Shown piece after piece: positions 17,825-29,391 of a stretch of 64,000 nt of DNA (its first letter is position 1; every line of letters begins with the position of its first letter). The DNA is from an uncultured Helicobacteraceae bacterium (GTDB lineage: Bacteria > Campylobacterota > Campylobacteria > Campylobacterales > Helicobacteraceae), in contig CALUTR010000003.1 in assembly GCA_944323755.1 (NCBI GenBank), positions 1 through 64,000 on the forward strand. The letters run 5' to 3'. The translations under genes and the position numbers were made by a program. The notes beneath the pieces are model-generated. The model was not told the DNA's origin. It did not search any database and saw only the letters and a list, made by a program, of their open reading frames with translations.

Positions 17825-20398
17825 ATGAATATTATTGAAAAACTTACCAATCAATTTAGGGAGATTCTAGATAATGCAATTTCTCTTGCATTAAATAATA
17901 AAAATCAGGAAGTCAGTTGCGGGCATTTAGCAATGGCTTTATGTGTTAATTCAAATTCGATTTTAAATACAGCACTTAATTCTATGAATGTAAAAAAAGA
18001 TTCTTTAATGTTAGAGATTAATAGCTTAGTTGATGGCTATCCAAAAAGTTCAAATGTAAATAAAGAAAATATCACTATTTCAAAATCATTGCTTGATAGT
18101 ATTAACCTAGCAGAGGGTTATGCAGTGCAAAATGGAGATAAATACATAGCTGTAGATGCGTGGATTATCGCAAACATTATCAAAAATATTGAATTGAATC
18201 AAATTTTTAAAAAATATCTTGATGTTAATGAATTAGTGAAAACTTTGCAATCAATGAGAAATGGTGTAAAAATTGATACTAATAGTTCAGATGAAAATTT
18301 AGATAGTTTGTCAAAATTTGGTATCGATCTTACAAAAAAGGCATTAGATGGTCAGCTAGATCCTATTATAGGTAGAGATGAGGAAATCACTAGAATGATG
18401 CAGATCTTGATACGAAAGACAAAAAATAATCCAATTTTACTTGGTGAACCAGGTGTCGGTAAAACGGCTGTTGTAGAGGGATTAGCGCAACGAATCATTA
18501 AAAAAGATGTGCCACTTTCTTTGCAAAATAAAAGATTAATAGCACTTGACATGAGTGCCCTTATTGCTGGTGCTAAATATCGCGGTGAATTTGAAGATAG
18601 ATTAAAGAGTGTTGTTGATGAGGTAAAAAAGAATCAAAATATTATTTTATTTATTGATGAAATACATACTATAGTTGGTGCAGGTGCAAATGAAGGCTCT
18701 ATGGACGCTGCAAATATACTAAAACCAGCGCTTGCAAGGGGAGAAATGCATACAATTGGTGCAACAACATTAAAAGAGTATAGAAAATATTTTCAAAAAG
18801 ATGTTGCATTGCAAAGAAGATTCCAGCCAATTAATCTTGATGAGCCAACACAATCTCAAGCACTTCATATGCTTCGTGGCATAAAAGAAAAATTAGAAGC
18901 GCATCATAATGTAACCATACTAGATTCTGCTTTAGTAGCAGCTGTTAAGCTTTCCTCTAGGTATATTGTAGATCGATTTTTGCCAGATAAAGCAATTGAT
19001 TTGATAGATGAGGCTGCAAGTGAGATTCGTATGCAAATAGAATCTTCTCCTGTTGAACTACTAAATATAAGGCGTAAGATTGAGAATCTAGAAGTTGAAA
19101 AAGAAGCTTTAAATATGGAAGAACATAAAAATAAAGATAGAATTGAAGAAATTATCAAGGAATTAGAAGATTCAAAAGAGATACAATCAAGGCTTGAATT
19201 GCAGTTTAAAAATGAAAAAGCTATATTTGAAGAGATTGCAACTATTAAAAGTCAAATAGATTCTTATAGGGTAGAAGCAGAGCTTGCTAAAAGAAATGGT
19301 GATTATAATAAGGCAGCAGAGATTGATTATGGGAAGATTCCAGAACTAGAAATTAGAAATAAAGAATTAGATATTAAATGGCAGGAGCTGTCAAAACAGG
19401 GAACATTGCTGAAGAATTCTGTTACAGAAGAGAGTATAGCAGAGGTGGTAAGCAAGTGGGTTAAAATCCCAGTAAAAAAGATGCTCTCAAGCGATAAAGA
19501 AAAGATTTTAAATATTGAATTTGAATTGCACAAAAGTGTTGTAGGGCAAGATGAAGCTATAAATGCTATATCAAAAGCAATAAAGAGAAATAAAGCAGGT
19601 TTAAATTCTGCAAATAGACCTATAGGGAGCTTCTTGTTTCTTGGTCCAACAGGCGTAGGTAAGACTCAAAGTGCAAAAACATTGGCAAATTTTTTGTTTG
19701 ATAGCGAGAATGCGTTAATTAGGATTGATATGAGCGAATATATGGAAAAACACTCGGTAAGCAGGCTAGTTGGTGCGCCTCCAGGCTATGTTGGATATGA
19801 TGAAGGTGGTCAGCTTACAGAGGCTGTTAGGCGCAAACCTTATAGCGTTGTTTTATTTGATGAGGTTGAAAAAGCACACCCAGATGTATTTAATCTTTTG
19901 TTGCAGGTACTAGATGATGGAAGACTAACTGATAATAAGGGCGTTGTCGTTGATTTTAGAAATACAATTATTATCTTAACATCAAATATTGCAAGTGATA
20001 AAATAATGGAAATAACATCAAAGATTGAGCGTAAAAAAGCAGTAATGAGTGAGTTGAAGCATTATTTTAAACCAGAATTTTTAAATCGCCTTGATGATAT
20101 TGTTATTTTTAATCCTTTAAGTAAAGATGAGATCGTGAAAATTGTAGATATTATGTTTAGCCACATAGCAAATCTAGCAAGTGCAAAAGATATTAAGATT
20201 TCACTAGATTCTAGCGCAAAAGAATTAATCGCAGATATCGGATTTGACCCTGTATTTGGAGCTAGACCATTAAAGCGTGCATTGCAAGAAGAGATTGAAG
20301 ATTTGTTATCGATGATGATCTTGAAAGATGAAGTGCATGAAAATGCGCATATAGAATTCTACGCCAAAGATGGCAAGATTCTAGCAAGAGAGCTTTAA
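17825..20398 (+). CDS. clpB: ATP-dependent chaperone ClpB
   Basis: ClpB is the AAA+ disaggregase that works with DnaK. The 857 residues show a Clp N-terminal domain (1-140), AAA1 with Walker A GEPGVGKT near residue 204 and [12 protein letters not shown], a long coiled-coil middle domain (about 400-525), AAA2 with GPTGVGKTQ near 603 and [13 protein letters not shown], and the C-terminal small domain. The middle domain separates it from ClpA. AAGGAG precedes the ATG. It stops three bases before the convergent SIMPL-like gene. Confidence 0.96.
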   Translation: MNIIEKLTNQFREILDNAISLALNNKNQEVSCGHLAMALCVNSNSILNTALNSMNVKKDSLMLEINSLVDGYPKSSNVNKENITISKSLLDSINLAEGYAVQNGDKYIAVDAWIIANIIKNIELNQIFKKYLDVNELVKTLQSMRNGVKIDTNSSDENLDSLSKFGIDLTKKALDGQLDPIIGRDEEITRMMQILIRKTKNNPILLGEPGVGKTAVVEGLAQRIIKKDVPLSLQNKRLIALDMSALIAGAKYRGEFEDRLKSVVDEVKKNQNIILFIDEIHTIVGAGANEGSMDAANILKPALARGEMHTIGATTLKEYRKYFQKDVALQRRFQPINLDEPTQSQALHMLRGIKEKLEAHHNVTILDSALVAAVKLSSRYIVDRFLPDKAIDLIDEAASEIRMQIESSPVELLNIRRKIENLEVEKEALNMEEHKNKDRIEEIIKELEDSKEIQSRLELQFKNEKAIFEEIATIKSQIDSYRVEAELAKRNGDYNKAAEIDYGKIPELEIRNKELDIKWQELSKQGTLLKNSVTEESIAEVVSKWVKIPVKKMLSSDKEKILNIEFELHKSVVGQDEAINAISKAIKRNKAGLNSANRPIGSFLFLGPTGVGKTQSAKTLANFLFDSENALIRIDMSEYMEKHSVSRLVGAPPGYVGYDEGGQLTEAVRRKPYSVVLFDEVEKAHPDVFNLLLQVLDDGRLTDNKGVVVDFRNTIIILTSNIASDKIMEITSKIERKKAVMSELKHYFKPEFLNRLDDIVIFNPLSKDEIVKIVDIMFSHIANLASAKDIKISLDSSAKELIADIGFDPVFGARPLKRALQEEIEDLLSMMILKDEVHENAHIEFYAKDGKILAREL

Positions 20399-20401
20399 AA
20401 G

Positions 20402-21109
20402 CTACTTGCATATTAATTGCGTTGTTATGTCTATTTCTATTCTAGTGTTATCTTTGATTGGAGGTAATGTAGCCGCAGACATTACAAAATCTTGAGCTTT
20501 TGCATTTCTTTGTATTGGCTGTATTTTTAGATTCTCACCATAATTAATATTATTTGCATTGCATTTTTTATCTAATATTTTTGAATATTTATCTTCAATC
20601 TGTGATATTTTTGACAAAAATGTATCAAATAACTCTTCTTTGATATTGTTTATCTCATCATCTGTTATTCTATAATTTATGCTAGGTTGTGGTAATGCTA
20701 GTAGATCATTGTTTGCGATATGATTATTTATATCTAATAATAATTTATTATAAGTATCTATATCATCTTTTATGAACTTGCAATTTAGGCTAAAATTTAC
20801 ATTTTGTCCTATCGTTTTTCTATTGTCTTTGTTGTAGTTGATAATTGGTGTGATTGAGAAGCTTCCGCCTTTGCATACATCATTTTTATTTGCTACATTG
20901 ATGATTGAATTTAATGTATTTGTAATCTTATCTCTATTGTTGCTTGATAATTCTCCGATATTTCTAAGTTTTGATGAACTTATGATACTTATATCTGAAA
21001 ACAAAAAATTTACTTCTGTTTCTTTGCTTGATGTGAATGTTTTTGTGATGATTAATTCATTTGCAAAAATGATATTTACAAATATGCTTACTAGTAGTAT
21101 TAGTTTCAT
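20402..21109 (-). CDS. Periplasmic SIMPL (DUF541)-like protein
   Basis: The 235-residue protein starts with a signal peptide (MKLILLVSIFVNIIFANE). The body has alternating beta and helix segments and a FSITPIINYNKDNRKTIGQNVNFSLNC stretch, similar in pattern to the central part of YggE/SIMPL-domain proteins, whose function is poorly defined (oxidative stress has been proposed). Homology is by pattern only. It follows the membrane phosphoesterase gene with a 10-base gap and may be cotranscribed with it. Confidence 0.5.
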   Translation of the reverse strand: MKLILLVSIFVNIIFANELIITKTFTSSKETEVNFLFSDISIISSSKLRNIGELSSNNRDKITNTLNSIINVANKNDVCKGGSFSITPIINYNKDNRKTIGQNVNFSLNCKFIKDDIDTYNKLLLDINNHIANNDLLALPQPSINYRITDDEINNIKEELFDTFLSKISQIEDKYSKILDKKCNANNINYGENLKIQPIQRNAKAQDFVMSAATLPPIKDNTRIEIDITTQLICK

Positions 21110-21119
21110 TTTATTCCTT

Positions 21120-22211
21120 TTAAATTCCTTTTAATTGTATTAAATTGATTTCACTTTGTGTTCCGATTCTACCGTAAGTTACTGCTAAATGTGCTCCTTG
21201 TGATATATATAACTGAATATCATTTATTGTCTTTAATCCGTATAAAAAAGGATTCTTTAAATATGCAAGGATTGTAAATGGGAACACCTGCCCGCCGTGT
21301 GTATGCCCACTTAGTATCAAATCAACATTAGAATCTAAATCGTCAATGATATTTGGTTGATGTGATATTAGTATTTTTGGTAAATCATCTTTTGTGTTTT
21401 TTATTGCTTGGTTGATGTCTGGCTGTAAATATCCAACCTTTCTGCCCATTAAATCACTAAGACCAATCAAATTAATATTATCATCAATGATAATATTTTC
21501 ATTTACAAGTGCTTTTATGCTGTTTATTTTTTTTATCATTTCTAGGCTTTTATATGCATCAAATATAAATTCGTGATTACCAAGCACGAAATATACGCCA
21601 TATTTTGCATTTAATTGATTTAAAAGTGGTATTTTATCTTTTATGATGTGTTCATAGCTATCTATTATATCCCCTGCTAATATAATAATATCTGGGTTTG
21701 TAGAGTTTGCTAAATTGATTGTATTTTGTATTTTTTCTTTGCTTATTAGATTTGATATATGAAGGTCTGATATAAGCAAGATATTCATATCTTTTTTTAG
21801 ATTTTTAATCTCTATTGTTTGTGTAACTAATTCTGGTGTTTTATGTGCTTCATAAACTCCAACAACTAATCCAATAGGTATTATACATAGTAGAATCTTG
21901 CTAATTAATGCATTTGGAATTGATTTAAAATACTTTCCAATGATAATAAATACTATATTTAAGCAGCCAAGTGCGCATAGTAAAAGTGCTATCAAAATGG
22001 ATAGAGAGAGGATTCTAATAATTAGATCTGATATTTCTAAATTTCTAGTAAATACAATATAAATTATCATAATCATAAAATTGATTGATAGCGCTATAAT
22101 GCTTGCAATTTTAAATGTTTTGCTACTGCTTGCTTGTTTGATTAGTGCATAGAATCCAATGATATGGAATACTCCAAAACAAAAAATTGCAAAAATAAAA
22201 AACATACTCAA
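21120..22211 (-). CDS. Membrane-anchored metallophosphoesterase
   Basis: Residues 1-130 contain four hydrophobic segments. The C-terminal part is a calcineurin-like phosphoesterase with all metal-binding blocks: LLISDLHIS, ILAGDIID, FVLGNHEF, ILISHQP and LILSGHTHGGQVFP. This layout matches the YkuE/YaeI-type family, in which some members act on lipid A precursors or other phosphoesters at the membrane. The substrate here is unknown. It is divergent from the lipoprotein gene at 22297. Confidence 0.85.
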   Translation of the reverse strand: MSMFFIFAIFCFGVFHIIGFYALIKQASSSKTFKIASIIALSINFMIMIIYIVFTRNLEISDLIIRILSLSILIALLLCALGCLNIVFIIIGKYFKSIPNALISKILLCIIPIGLVVGVYEAHKTPELVTQTIEIKNLKKDMNILLISDLHISNLISKEKIQNTINLANSTNPDIIILAGDIIDSYEHIIKDKIPLLNQLNAKYGVYFVLGNHEFIFDAYKSLEMIKKINSIKALVNENIIIDDNINLIGLSDLMGRKVGYLQPDINQAIKNTKDDLPKILISHQPNIIDDLDSNVDLILSGHTHGGQVFPFTILAYLKNPFLYGLKTINDIQLYISQGAHLAVTYGRIGTQSEINLIQLKGI

Positions 22212-22296
22212 ATTAAGTTCCTCAAATATAATTTAGATAATCAAATTTAGGAGTATAATACGGAATTTGAGATTATAACAAGTTTTAGGAGCGTTT

Positions 22297-23583
22297 TTGC
22301 ATTTAGGTATTTTGGTGGTTTTTATCGCGATTTTATTTGGTGGTTGTGCGACAAAAGATGTAGTATTAAGTGTAGATAATAAGATTGATGATTTGTCTTT
22401 ATCGCAGCGTGCTGTTATGTATATTAGTGATAATGGAGAGATCGTAAAGAAGGATTTTTCATTAAAATTAAAGCAAGAATATCTTGATAAATATTTTAGC
22501 ATTTGGGATAAAAGCTTTTCACCTGCAAGCAAAGATGCTATGTTTTGGGGGCTATCTAGTAAGAGAGGTTTTGGAGAATCTAAACGATACCATAATGATG
22601 GGTTTTTAGATGAAATAAGAATGAATGTAGATTTAGATTCCTATCCTAGTAGAAATGATTATGCAATTATGGTAAAAACTGCCAATGTGCGCGTATTGCC
22701 AACTGATAAGCCACGATTCTCAAGTAGAGATGGTTATCCATTTGATAGATGGCAAAATTCCTTGATATTTGCCTTTACTCCAATTAGAGTTGTCCATCAA
22801 GATATAACAAAAGAATGGGTGCTTATACAAAGTGCTTTTGTATCTGGTTGGGTGAAGTTTGATGAGGTTGCAAAAATAAGCAAAAAAGATATGCAAAGTT
22901 TCATTAGATCTAGAGATTTTGTTGTGCCAGTTAGAGATAAGATTCCACTTTATTATAAAGATAGGTTTGTAGCGCAAGCAAGGATAGGAATGTTATTTCA
23001 GAAGATAAATAATAAAATCTATGGATATTATCGTAATGCAGATGGTTTAGCAGTTAGAATCCCTCTTTCTTATAATGTTAAGTTATTTAGTGATTTTCCT
23101 CTACCATTTACTCAAAGCAATATTGCAAATATCGCAGATTCTCTTAATTTAGAGAATTATGGTTGGGGTGGTATGTATGAAAATAGAGATTGCTCTGCTT
23201 TTATACGAGATATACTTATGAATGTTGGGATTTTTCTACCACGCAATTCTTTGGCTCAAGTCAATGCAGGTAAATCATCGCCATATAGTACCTATGTGCC
23301 ACTTCCAAAAGATAATGATGAAAAAATAGCATTGATTAGAAAGTTTGCATTGCCTTTTAGGACGATTTTGTGGTTAAAGGGTCATATTATGCTTTATATT
23401 GGAGAATATAATAATCAACCAATCGTAATGCACGATGTCTGGGGTGTGCAATCAAGTGAAGGATTAAATATATTAGGTGGTATTAGCATTACAACTCTAA
23501 CGCCAGGTAATGAGCAAAATGGCATCAATCCACCATCTAGCCTTCTTGATAGAATTGAAGCTATGAATATTATTGTTAAATAA
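22297..23583 (+). CDS. SH3/NlpC-P60 family lipoprotein, probable cell-wall peptidase
   Basis: The 428-residue protein begins with a lipoprotein signal and lipobox LFGGC (Cys17). The order fits proteins with an N-terminal NlpC/P60 stabilising domain, two SH3-like segments (KTANVRVLPTD near 130 and VPVRDKIPLY near 210) and a C-terminal NlpC/P60 domain with Cys in NRDCSAFIRDIL and His in LKGHIMLYIGEY. Such enzymes cut peptidoglycan stem peptides at the envelope. The start is TTG at 22297 with AGGAG five bases before. In H. pylori a gene of this type lies beside mqo; here znuA and znuC are inserted between them. Confidence 0.8.
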   Translation: MHLGILVVFIAILFGGCATKDVVLSVDNKIDDLSLSQRAVMYISDNGEIVKKDFSLKLKQEYLDKYFSIWDKSFSPASKDAMFWGLSSKRGFGESKRYHNDGFLDEIRMNVDLDSYPSRNDYAIMVKTANVRVLPTDKPRFSSRDGYPFDRWQNSLIFAFTPIRVVHQDITKEWVLIQSAFVSGWVKFDEVAKISKKDMQSFIRSRDFVVPVRDKIPLYYKDRFVAQARIGMLFQKINNKIYGYYRNADGLAVRIPLSYNVKLFSDFPLPFTQSNIANIADSLNLENYGWGGMYENRDCSAFIRDILMNVGIFLPRNSLAQVNAGKSSPYSTYVPLPKDNDEKIALIRKFALPFRTILWLKGHIMLYIGEYNNQPIVMHDVWGVQSSEGLNILGGISITTLTPGNEQNGINPPSSLLDRIEAMNIIVK

Positions 23584-23632
23584 TTCTAATTATGATAGAT
23601 TATTTTGCTAGAGTTGAATTTGGAGTGTTTTT

Positions 23633-24484
23633 ATGATTAGGTTTTTTGTTCTATCATTATTGATTATCTGTGGCGTATTTGCTGATGAGAAAATTAATGT
23701 AAGTGTTAGTGTGATCCCTCAAGCGTATTTTGTGAAACAAATTGCAGGTGATTTAGTAGATATCAATATAATGGTGCAAAAGGGTAAAAGCCCAGAAACA
23801 TATGAGCCATCGATTAAGCAACTACAAGAATTATCGCAATCAAAAGTGTATTTTGGTATTGGTATGCCATTTGAAGATGCGTGGCTTTCTAGATTTAGAT
23901 CTGTGAATCCAGATATGTTAATAGTTGAGCCATTAGAGATGGGTGTATTAGAAAACTATATGAAAAAATACCATATAAGTCACGATAATCATCACGATGA
24001 AGCACATCATCATCCACCACATATATGGTTGTCATTTGAGCTATCAAAGCTTCATATTATTAAAATAGCTAACACGCTATCAAGCATAGACCCAAAAAAT
24101 AGCAGAATCTACAAAGAAAATTTAGGAAAGTTTCTTGGGAAAATAGATGATTTGTATAATAAGTTTCGCCCTGTGTTTGCTAACTCTAAGCAATCATTTT
24201 TAGTTTTTCACCCTGCTTGGAGTTATGTAGCAAATGAGCTTGGTCTAACTGAATATGCTATAGAAAAAGATGGAAAAGAAGCAAAAATATCGCATACAAG
24301 AGATATTCTAGCAATTATAAAAGAGCATAATATAAAAGTGATATTTATACAGCCACAATTTTCACAAAAAAATGCTCTAGCTATAGCAGAGGAAACGGGC
24401 ATCGAAGTCAAAATCGCTGACCCACTTAGCTATGATTGGCTTGATAATTTAGAGAGTTTTTTAAATGAAGTAGCAAAAAATTAG
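23633..24484 (+). CDS. znuA: Zinc ABC transporter substrate-binding protein ZnuA
   Basis: ZnuA binds zinc in the periplasm for the ZnuABC importer. It has a signal peptide (1-17), the cluster A-I fold and a His-rich loop (about 113-129, HDNHHDEAHHHPPH), the mark of zinc rather than manganese binders. Other conserved parts are the SPETYEPS segment and FLVFHPAWSYVA. It is followed nine bases later by znuC, but the permease gene znuB is over 8 kb away at 33657. Confidence 0.9.
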   Translation: MIRFFVLSLLIICGVFADEKINVSVSVIPQAYFVKQIAGDLVDINIMVQKGKSPETYEPSIKQLQELSQSKVYFGIGMPFEDAWLSRFRSVNPDMLIVEPLEMGVLENYMKKYHISHDNHHDEAHHHPPHIWLSFELSKLHIIKIANTLSSIDPKNSRIYKENLGKFLGKIDDLYNKFRPVFANSKQSFLVFHPAWSYVANELGLTEYAIEKDGKEAKISHTRDILAIIKEHNIKVIFIQPQFSQKNALAIAEETGIEVKIADPLSYDWLDNLESFLNEVAKN

Positions 24485-24493
24485 GCTTAATAT

Positions 24494-25204
24494 ATGAATG
24501 AAATGCTAGTTTGCGAGAATCTTAATTTTAAATATGACAAAGAGTTAGTTTTAGAAAATATCAATTTTACTCTAAAACAAGGCGATTTTTTAGCTATTAT
24601 TGGACCTAATGGTGGTGGAAAAAGCACACTAGCAAAAATTCTATTGCATTTACTTAAGCCAACTTCAGGAGTAATTAACTACCCAAATGTGACTTTATTT
24701 AACAAAAATTCATTAATTGGATATACACCACAGGATACGAGTATTAATAAAGATTTTGCTATTCAGGCTTTTGATGTCGTGCTTATGGGGTTTTTAGAAA
24801 AACGCACTTTTGGCTATAGGATAACAAAGCAAGATAAGCAAGAAGCCTTGAATATTATGAAAAAGCTTGGCATTGATAATCTTAGATCAAGAAAAATTGG
24901 TGATCTATCAGGTGGGCAAAGGCAGCGTGTTTTGATTGCTAGAGCATTATGTGGGAATCCAAAATTACTTATACTTGATGAACCAACTTCAAATATAGAT
25001 TTACCAACTCAACAAGAAATTTATAAATTATTAAAAGAAATAAACTCTAGTTACACTATAATAGTTATCACTCACGATATTTCAAATTTGCTTACATATG
25101 CAAGTGATGTATTATTCGTAAATAAAGAGTTGATGAGTTGTGAATCTCTGCAAGGCAATATTAATATTGATAAATATTTTTATAGGATTGCAAAGTCGGT
25201 GTAA
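24494..25204 (+). CDS. znuC: Zinc ABC transporter ATP-binding protein ZnuC
   Basis: The 236-residue ATPase has Walker A GPNGGGKST (near residue 38), signature LSGGQRQR and Walker B LLILDEPTSNID. It is of the metal-type ABC subfamily. Adjacency to znuA supports zinc. Its permease partner is presumed to be ZnuB at 33657-34451, since no other metal-type permease of that family is visible in the window. Confidence 0.88.
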   Translation: MNEMLVCENLNFKYDKELVLENINFTLKQGDFLAIIGPNGGGKSTLAKILLHLLKPTSGVINYPNVTLFNKNSLIGYTPQDTSINKDFAIQAFDVVLMGFLEKRTFGYRITKQDKQEALNIMKKLGIDNLRSRKIGDLSGGQRQRVLIARALCGNPKLLILDEPTSNIDLPTQQEIYKLLKEINSSYTIIVITHDISNLLTYASDVLFVNKELMSCESLQGNINIDKYFYRIAKSV

Positions 25205-25234
25205 AATTGATATTTTATAGATTAGGAGTGGGAA

Positions 25235-26584
25235 GTGAATAATGATTTTGATGTTGCGATAATTGGTGGTGGGATCTCAGGTTGTGCCGCATTTTACACA
25301 CTTAGTGAATATACTGATATAAAAAAGATAGCATTGCTTGAAAAATGCGATAAATTAGCAAATATTAGTTCAAGTTCAAAGGGTAACTCTCAAACAATAC
25401 ACGATGGTTCAATAGAGACAAACTATACAGCTATGAAGGCTGCAAAAGTAAAAATCGCTGCGGATAAGGTAATGCATTATGCTTTATCAAAAGGGCTTCA
25501 AAATAAAGCTATTTTTAAAATGCAAAAACTTGCAATTGGCATTGGCGATATTGAATGTGATTTTATGACAAAAAGGCACGAAGAGTTTAAAGGCATTTTT
25601 GATGGCTTGCGTTTTTTTACAAAAGATGAAATCAAAAAAATAGAACCAAAAGTGATAGAAGGTCTTGATGGTAGTGATAGGGTAGAAAATGTCGTTGCAT
25701 CTGGTTACTTAGAATCTTGGTGTGCTATGAATTTTGAAAAATTAAGTCAAAACTTTGTAGAAGAAGCTAAAAAGACAAATAAAGAGAGTGAAGTATTTTT
25801 AAATTTTAAAGTTATTAAAATCAAAGAAAATGCAAGTGGTGGCTATACTGTAACTTCAAAAGACAATAGAGAAATTAATGCAAAATTTGTGCTTGTTAAT
25901 GCGGGATCATATTCGCTACCATTGGCACAACATGCAGGATATGGGAAGGATTTAGCTTGTCTTCCTGTTGCAGGTAGTTTTTATTTTGTGCCAGGCACAT
26001 TGCTTAGAGGGAAAGTATATGCAGTTCAGAATCCAAAATTACCATTTGCTGCATTACACGGCGATCCAGATGTAGCAATAAGTGGTGTTACACGGCTTGG
26101 ACCAACTGCGCTTGCTATGCCAAAGTTGGAGCGATCAAAGTATTTATTTGGAAATATGAATGGTGAGCTGCTAAAAATTGATTTTAAAATTGGTGCTCTT
26201 ACTGTTGTGCTAAATCTCTTAAAAGATAGTGATATTAGAAATTATGTGTTTAGAAATATGCTTTTTGAATTACCTTATTTTGGTAAAAGATTGTTTATTA
26301 AAGATGCAAGAAAGATTATTCCATCATTGAAATTAGAGGATTTAACCTATGCAAAAGGCTTTGGTGAGGTGCGTCCGCAAGTGATTGATATGGGTGCCAA
26401 GAAATTGGAATTAGGGGAAAAGAAGATTATAACAAACAAAGGAATTACATTTAATATGACCCCATCTCCAGGTGCTACTAGCTGTCTTGGTAATGCAGAG
26501 GTAGATACTTTAGAAATAGTGAAATATCTAAATAAGACATTTGATATTGATAGATTCTATAAAGATTTAAATGTTGTTCTTTAG
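25235..26584 (+). CDS. mqo: FAD-dependent malate:quinone oxidoreductase
   Basis: MQO oxidises malate to oxaloacetate and passes electrons to the quinone pool at the cytoplasmic membrane. The 449-residue protein opens with an FAD-binding Rossmann motif ([13 protein letters not shown], 7-19). Its length and sequence pattern match the short MQO form of Helicobacter/Campylobacter (about 450 residues) rather than E. coli Mqo. The GTG start at 25235 has AGGAG six bases before. The enzyme class is known for this family, but a general FAD oxidoreductase cannot be fully excluded from sequence. Confidence 0.82.
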   Translation: MNNDFDVAIIGGGISGCAAFYTLSEYTDIKKIALLEKCDKLANISSSSKGNSQTIHDGSIETNYTAMKAAKVKIAADKVMHYALSKGLQNKAIFKMQKLAIGIGDIECDFMTKRHEEFKGIFDGLRFFTKDEIKKIEPKVIEGLDGSDRVENVVASGYLESWCAMNFEKLSQNFVEEAKKTNKESEVFLNFKVIKIKENASGGYTVTSKDNREINAKFVLVNAGSYSLPLAQHAGYGKDLACLPVAGSFYFVPGTLLRGKVYAVQNPKLPFAALHGDPDVAISGVTRLGPTALAMPKLERSKYLFGNMNGELLKIDFKIGALTVVLNLLKDSDIRNYVFRNMLFELPYFGKRLFIKDARKIIPSLKLEDLTYAKGFGEVRPQVIDMGAKKLELGEKKIITNKGITFNMTPSPGATSCLGNAEVDTLEIVKYLNKTFDIDRFYKDLNVVL

Positions 26585-26670
26585 TTTTATATAAACTTAT
26601 GTTATTGTTTTATATGGCAAAAAAAAGTAGAATAAAAGTTTTTTAGAATTATGATCAATGGACTTTATTT

Positions 26671-27642
26671 ATGCGTGCTATAAGACATTTTTTATCACTT
26701 AAAGATTTTACAAAAGATGAGATTCTGCGCATTGTAAATATTAGTATAAAGATAAAAGATAATTTTATAAATGGTGATAAAATACAGCCTTATTTTAAAA
26801 ATAAAACATTAGCTATGATATTTGAAAAAAGTTCCACAAGAACTAGGGTTAGCTTTGAAATTGGTGCATATCAGCTAGGTGGAATGGCATTATTTTTGTC
26901 AAATAAAGATATACAGCTAGGGCGTGGCGAGAGTATAAGAGATACAGCTAGAGTTATCTCATCTATGGCTGATATGATTATGATACGCACATTTGAACAT
27001 AATAAATTAGAAGAATTTAGTAGTTTTTCAAGCAAGCCTGTTATAAATGGTCTTAGTAATGAATATCACCCTACGCAATTAATCGCAGATTATATAACTA
27101 TGCTTGAATGCGGTATTGGTATAATTGATGATGCTTGTAAATATCAAATTTTAAGAAAACCAGTTGTGTGCTATATTGGTGATGGTAATAATATGGCGCA
27201 TTCTTGGCTTATGCTTGCATCAAAGCTTGGATTTGAGCTTCGTGTTGCTACACCAAAAGGTTTTGAGGTAGATTCTGCTATTTTAGAATTAGCAATGCAG
27301 TTTGCAAAGCATAGTGGGGCAGTTATAAAGATAACAAACTCTCCAAAAGAGGCAACTCTAAATGCAAATGTAATAACAACAGATACTTGGATTTCAATGG
27401 GGCAAGAAAGCCAGAAAGAAGAGAAGATTAGACAATTTAATGGATTCTGTGTTGATACTGATATGATGAATTTAGGCGATAATGCAATATTTCTTCATTG
27501 TTTGCCTGCATATAGGGGATATGAGGTTACAGATGAAGTGATAGAATCACATAGCAGTAAAGTATTTATTGAGGCGGAAAATCGGCTTCACGCACATAAA
27601 GGCATAATGACATTCTTAGAGGAAGAAAATTGGAAAAAATAG
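26671..27642 (+). CDS. argF: Ornithine carbamoyltransferase
   Basis: ArgF makes citrulline from ornithine and carbamoyl phosphate. The 323 residues contain the carbamoyl-phosphate site SSTRTR (54-59) and the ornithine-binding [11 protein letters not shown] near residue 281, which identifies it as OTCase rather than aspartate transcarbamoylase. Carbamoyl phosphate would come from CarB at 53449. The order argF-small protein-hemN is also known from Campylobacter jejuni. Confidence 0.94.
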   Translation: MRAIRHFLSLKDFTKDEILRIVNISIKIKDNFINGDKIQPYFKNKTLAMIFEKSSTRTRVSFEIGAYQLGGMALFLSNKDIQLGRGESIRDTARVISSMADMIMIRTFEHNKLEEFSSFSSKPVINGLSNEYHPTQLIADYITMLECGIGIIDDACKYQILRKPVVCYIGDGNNMAHSWLMLASKLGFELRVATPKGFEVDSAILELAMQFAKHSGAVIKITNSPKEATLNANVITTDTWISMGQESQKEEKIRQFNGFCVDTDMMNLGDNAIFLHCLPAYRGYEVTDEVIESHSSKVFIEAENRLHAHKGIMTFLEEENWKK

Positions 27643-28007
27643 ATAAAGAATTTACAATCACTATTAAAGAAAGCTCTTTAAAATCAACTTCAAGCAATAT
27701 CGTAATTGATGGCAAAAATTATGTATTGCTACTAGATAGTGAATATAAAAAAATGCAAGAAATTATACGATTAAATCACGAGGCGCTGATATTTAAAAGC
27801 TTAGAAAAAGAGATATTGCAAGAAATGCCAAGAGATTTTGATGATGTTTTTGTCGTAGCAAAAACTCTCCTTAGCAATATCCAATTAAAAAAGAAAAATC
27901 TAACAATTTATGATATTAAAAAAATTGTCAAAGAGATTAAGATTAATTATCCTAATTTATTTATAAATATTGATGAGTATTTTAAAGATATCAATGTTGA
28001 TTCTTAG
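27630..28007 (+). CDS. Conserved small epsilonproteobacterial protein (function unknown)
   Basis: The 125-residue protein is hydrophilic and Lys/Glu/Ile-rich, with no signal peptide, membrane segment or metal-binding cluster. The start is TTG at 27630, inside the end of argF (13-base overlap), so translation is probably coupled. Its position between argF and hemN matches an uncharacterised Campylobacterales-specific protein family (I think UPF0763/DUF2603, not verifiable here). No function can be assigned. Confidence 0.75.
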   Translation: MEKIDKEFTITIKESSLKSTSSNIVIDGKNYVLLLDSEYKKMQEIIRLNHEALIFKSLEKEILQEMPRDFDDVFVVAKTLLSNIQLKKKNLTIYDIKKIVKEIKINYPNLFINIDEYFKDINVDS

Positions 28008-28024
28008 GGGATTAGAGAAGTTTT

Positions 28025-29389
28025 ATGATTGATTTTGAGAAATTTGCCAAATACAGCAAACCTGGTCCAAGATATACTAGTTATCCAACGGCATTAGAGT
28101 TTAATGAGAGGTTTAATGCAGATTCTTATATACAAGCTTTAAATAAAAATACAGATTTGCCACTATCCTTGTATGTCCATTTGCCATTTTGTAAGAGTGC
28201 TTGTTATTTTTGTGGTTGTAGCGTTATTTACACTAGTAAAGAAGATAAAAAACAAGAATATATAAAGTATCTAAAAAAAGAAATTTTATTGTTAAAGAAG
28301 TATGTTGATGTAAATAAGGAAGTATTGCAGTTTCATTTTGGTGGTGGTACGCCTACATTTTATGATGCAAAAAGTTTAGAAATAGTGTTAAAGTCTATTC
28401 GTGATGTATTTGTAAATTTTTCAGAAAATGCTGAAATAAGCTGTGAGGTCGATCCTAGATATTTTAATGAAGATCAAATGAAAGTATTGCGTGATTATGG
28501 ATTCAATCGTTTATCATTTGGGGTGCAGGATTTTGATAATGATGTGCAGCAAGCAGTTCATAGATTTCAGTCTTTTGATTTGGTGCAATCTGCAGTGGAT
28601 TTGGCAAAAAGATATGGTATTGAGTGTATTAATTTTGATTTAATATATGGATTGCCAAAGCAGAATCTAGATAGCTTTAAGAAGACTTTAGATTCTGTGT
28701 TAAGGATTAAGCCAACTAGACTTGCCGTGTTTAATTATGCTCATGTTCCTTGGATTAAAAAAACTATGAGAAAAATAGATGAAAATGAGCTACCATCACC
28801 AGCAGTGAAGCTATCAATATTTGAATATACTATTAATTATCTAACAAGCAATGGTTACAAGATGATAGGAATGGATCATTTTGCGCTTGAGAATGATGAA
28901 TTGTATAAAGCTTCTTTAAGAGGTGAATTAAAGCGCAATTTTCAAGGTTATACTGCAAAAAAACATACACAAACAATAGGCATAGGTGTAACTAGCATTG
29001 GGGAAGGGCATGATTATTATGTTCAAAATCACAAAGATTTAAATGAATATATACGATGTTTAGATAATGGAGTATTGCCTATACATAGAGGTTTGCAGCT
29101 AAGTAATGAAGATATTTTACGAAAAAATATTATTATGAAATTAATGAATAATTTTAGGCTTGACATTAAACGCATTGAGCAAAAATTTAATATTAATTTT
29201 AAAGAACATTTTAAAGATGAGCTAGATGGTCTTAGAGAGTATATTGATTTAGGTTTTCTTAAGATTGATGATAATCAGATTACATTAAGCCATACAGGTG
29301 GTATGCTAGTTAGAAATATTGTTATGGTGTTTGATGAATATCTAAAAAAAATAGATATAAATAATCAAAAATTTTCTAAAACAGTGTAG
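28025..29389 (+). CDS. hemN: Oxygen-independent coproporphyrinogen III oxidase HemN
   Basis: HemN is a radical-SAM enzyme that decarboxylates coproporphyrinogen III in haem synthesis. The 454 residues are of HemN length. The 4Fe-4S cysteines are CxxxCxxCxC (Cys56, Cys60, Cys63, Cys65), the extra CxC cysteine being typical of true HemN rather than HemW. The N-terminal KPGPRYTSYPTA segment is also HemN-specific. It is followed two bases later by the GlpC-like gene, an order also present in H. pylori. Confidence 0.94.
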   Translation: MIDFEKFAKYSKPGPRYTSYPTALEFNERFNADSYIQALNKNTDLPLSLYVHLPFCKSACYFCGCSVIYTSKEDKKQEYIKYLKKEILLLKKYVDVNKEVLQFHFGGGTPTFYDAKSLEIVLKSIRDVFVNFSENAEISCEVDPRYFNEDQMKVLRDYGFNRLSFGVQDFDNDVQQAVHRFQSFDLVQSAVDLAKRYGIECINFDLIYGLPKQNLDSFKKTLDSVLRIKPTRLAVFNYAHVPWIKKTMRKIDENELPSPAVKLSIFEYTINYLTSNGYKMIGMDHFALENDELYKASLRGELKRNFQGYTAKKHTQTIGIGVTSIGEGHDYYVQNHKDLNEYIRCLDNGVLPIHRGLQLSNEDILRKNIIMKLMNNFRLDIKRIEQKFNINFKEHFKDELDGLREYIDLGFLKIDDNQITLSHTGGMLVRNIVMVFDEYLKKIDINNQKFSKTV

Positions 29390-29391
29390 TT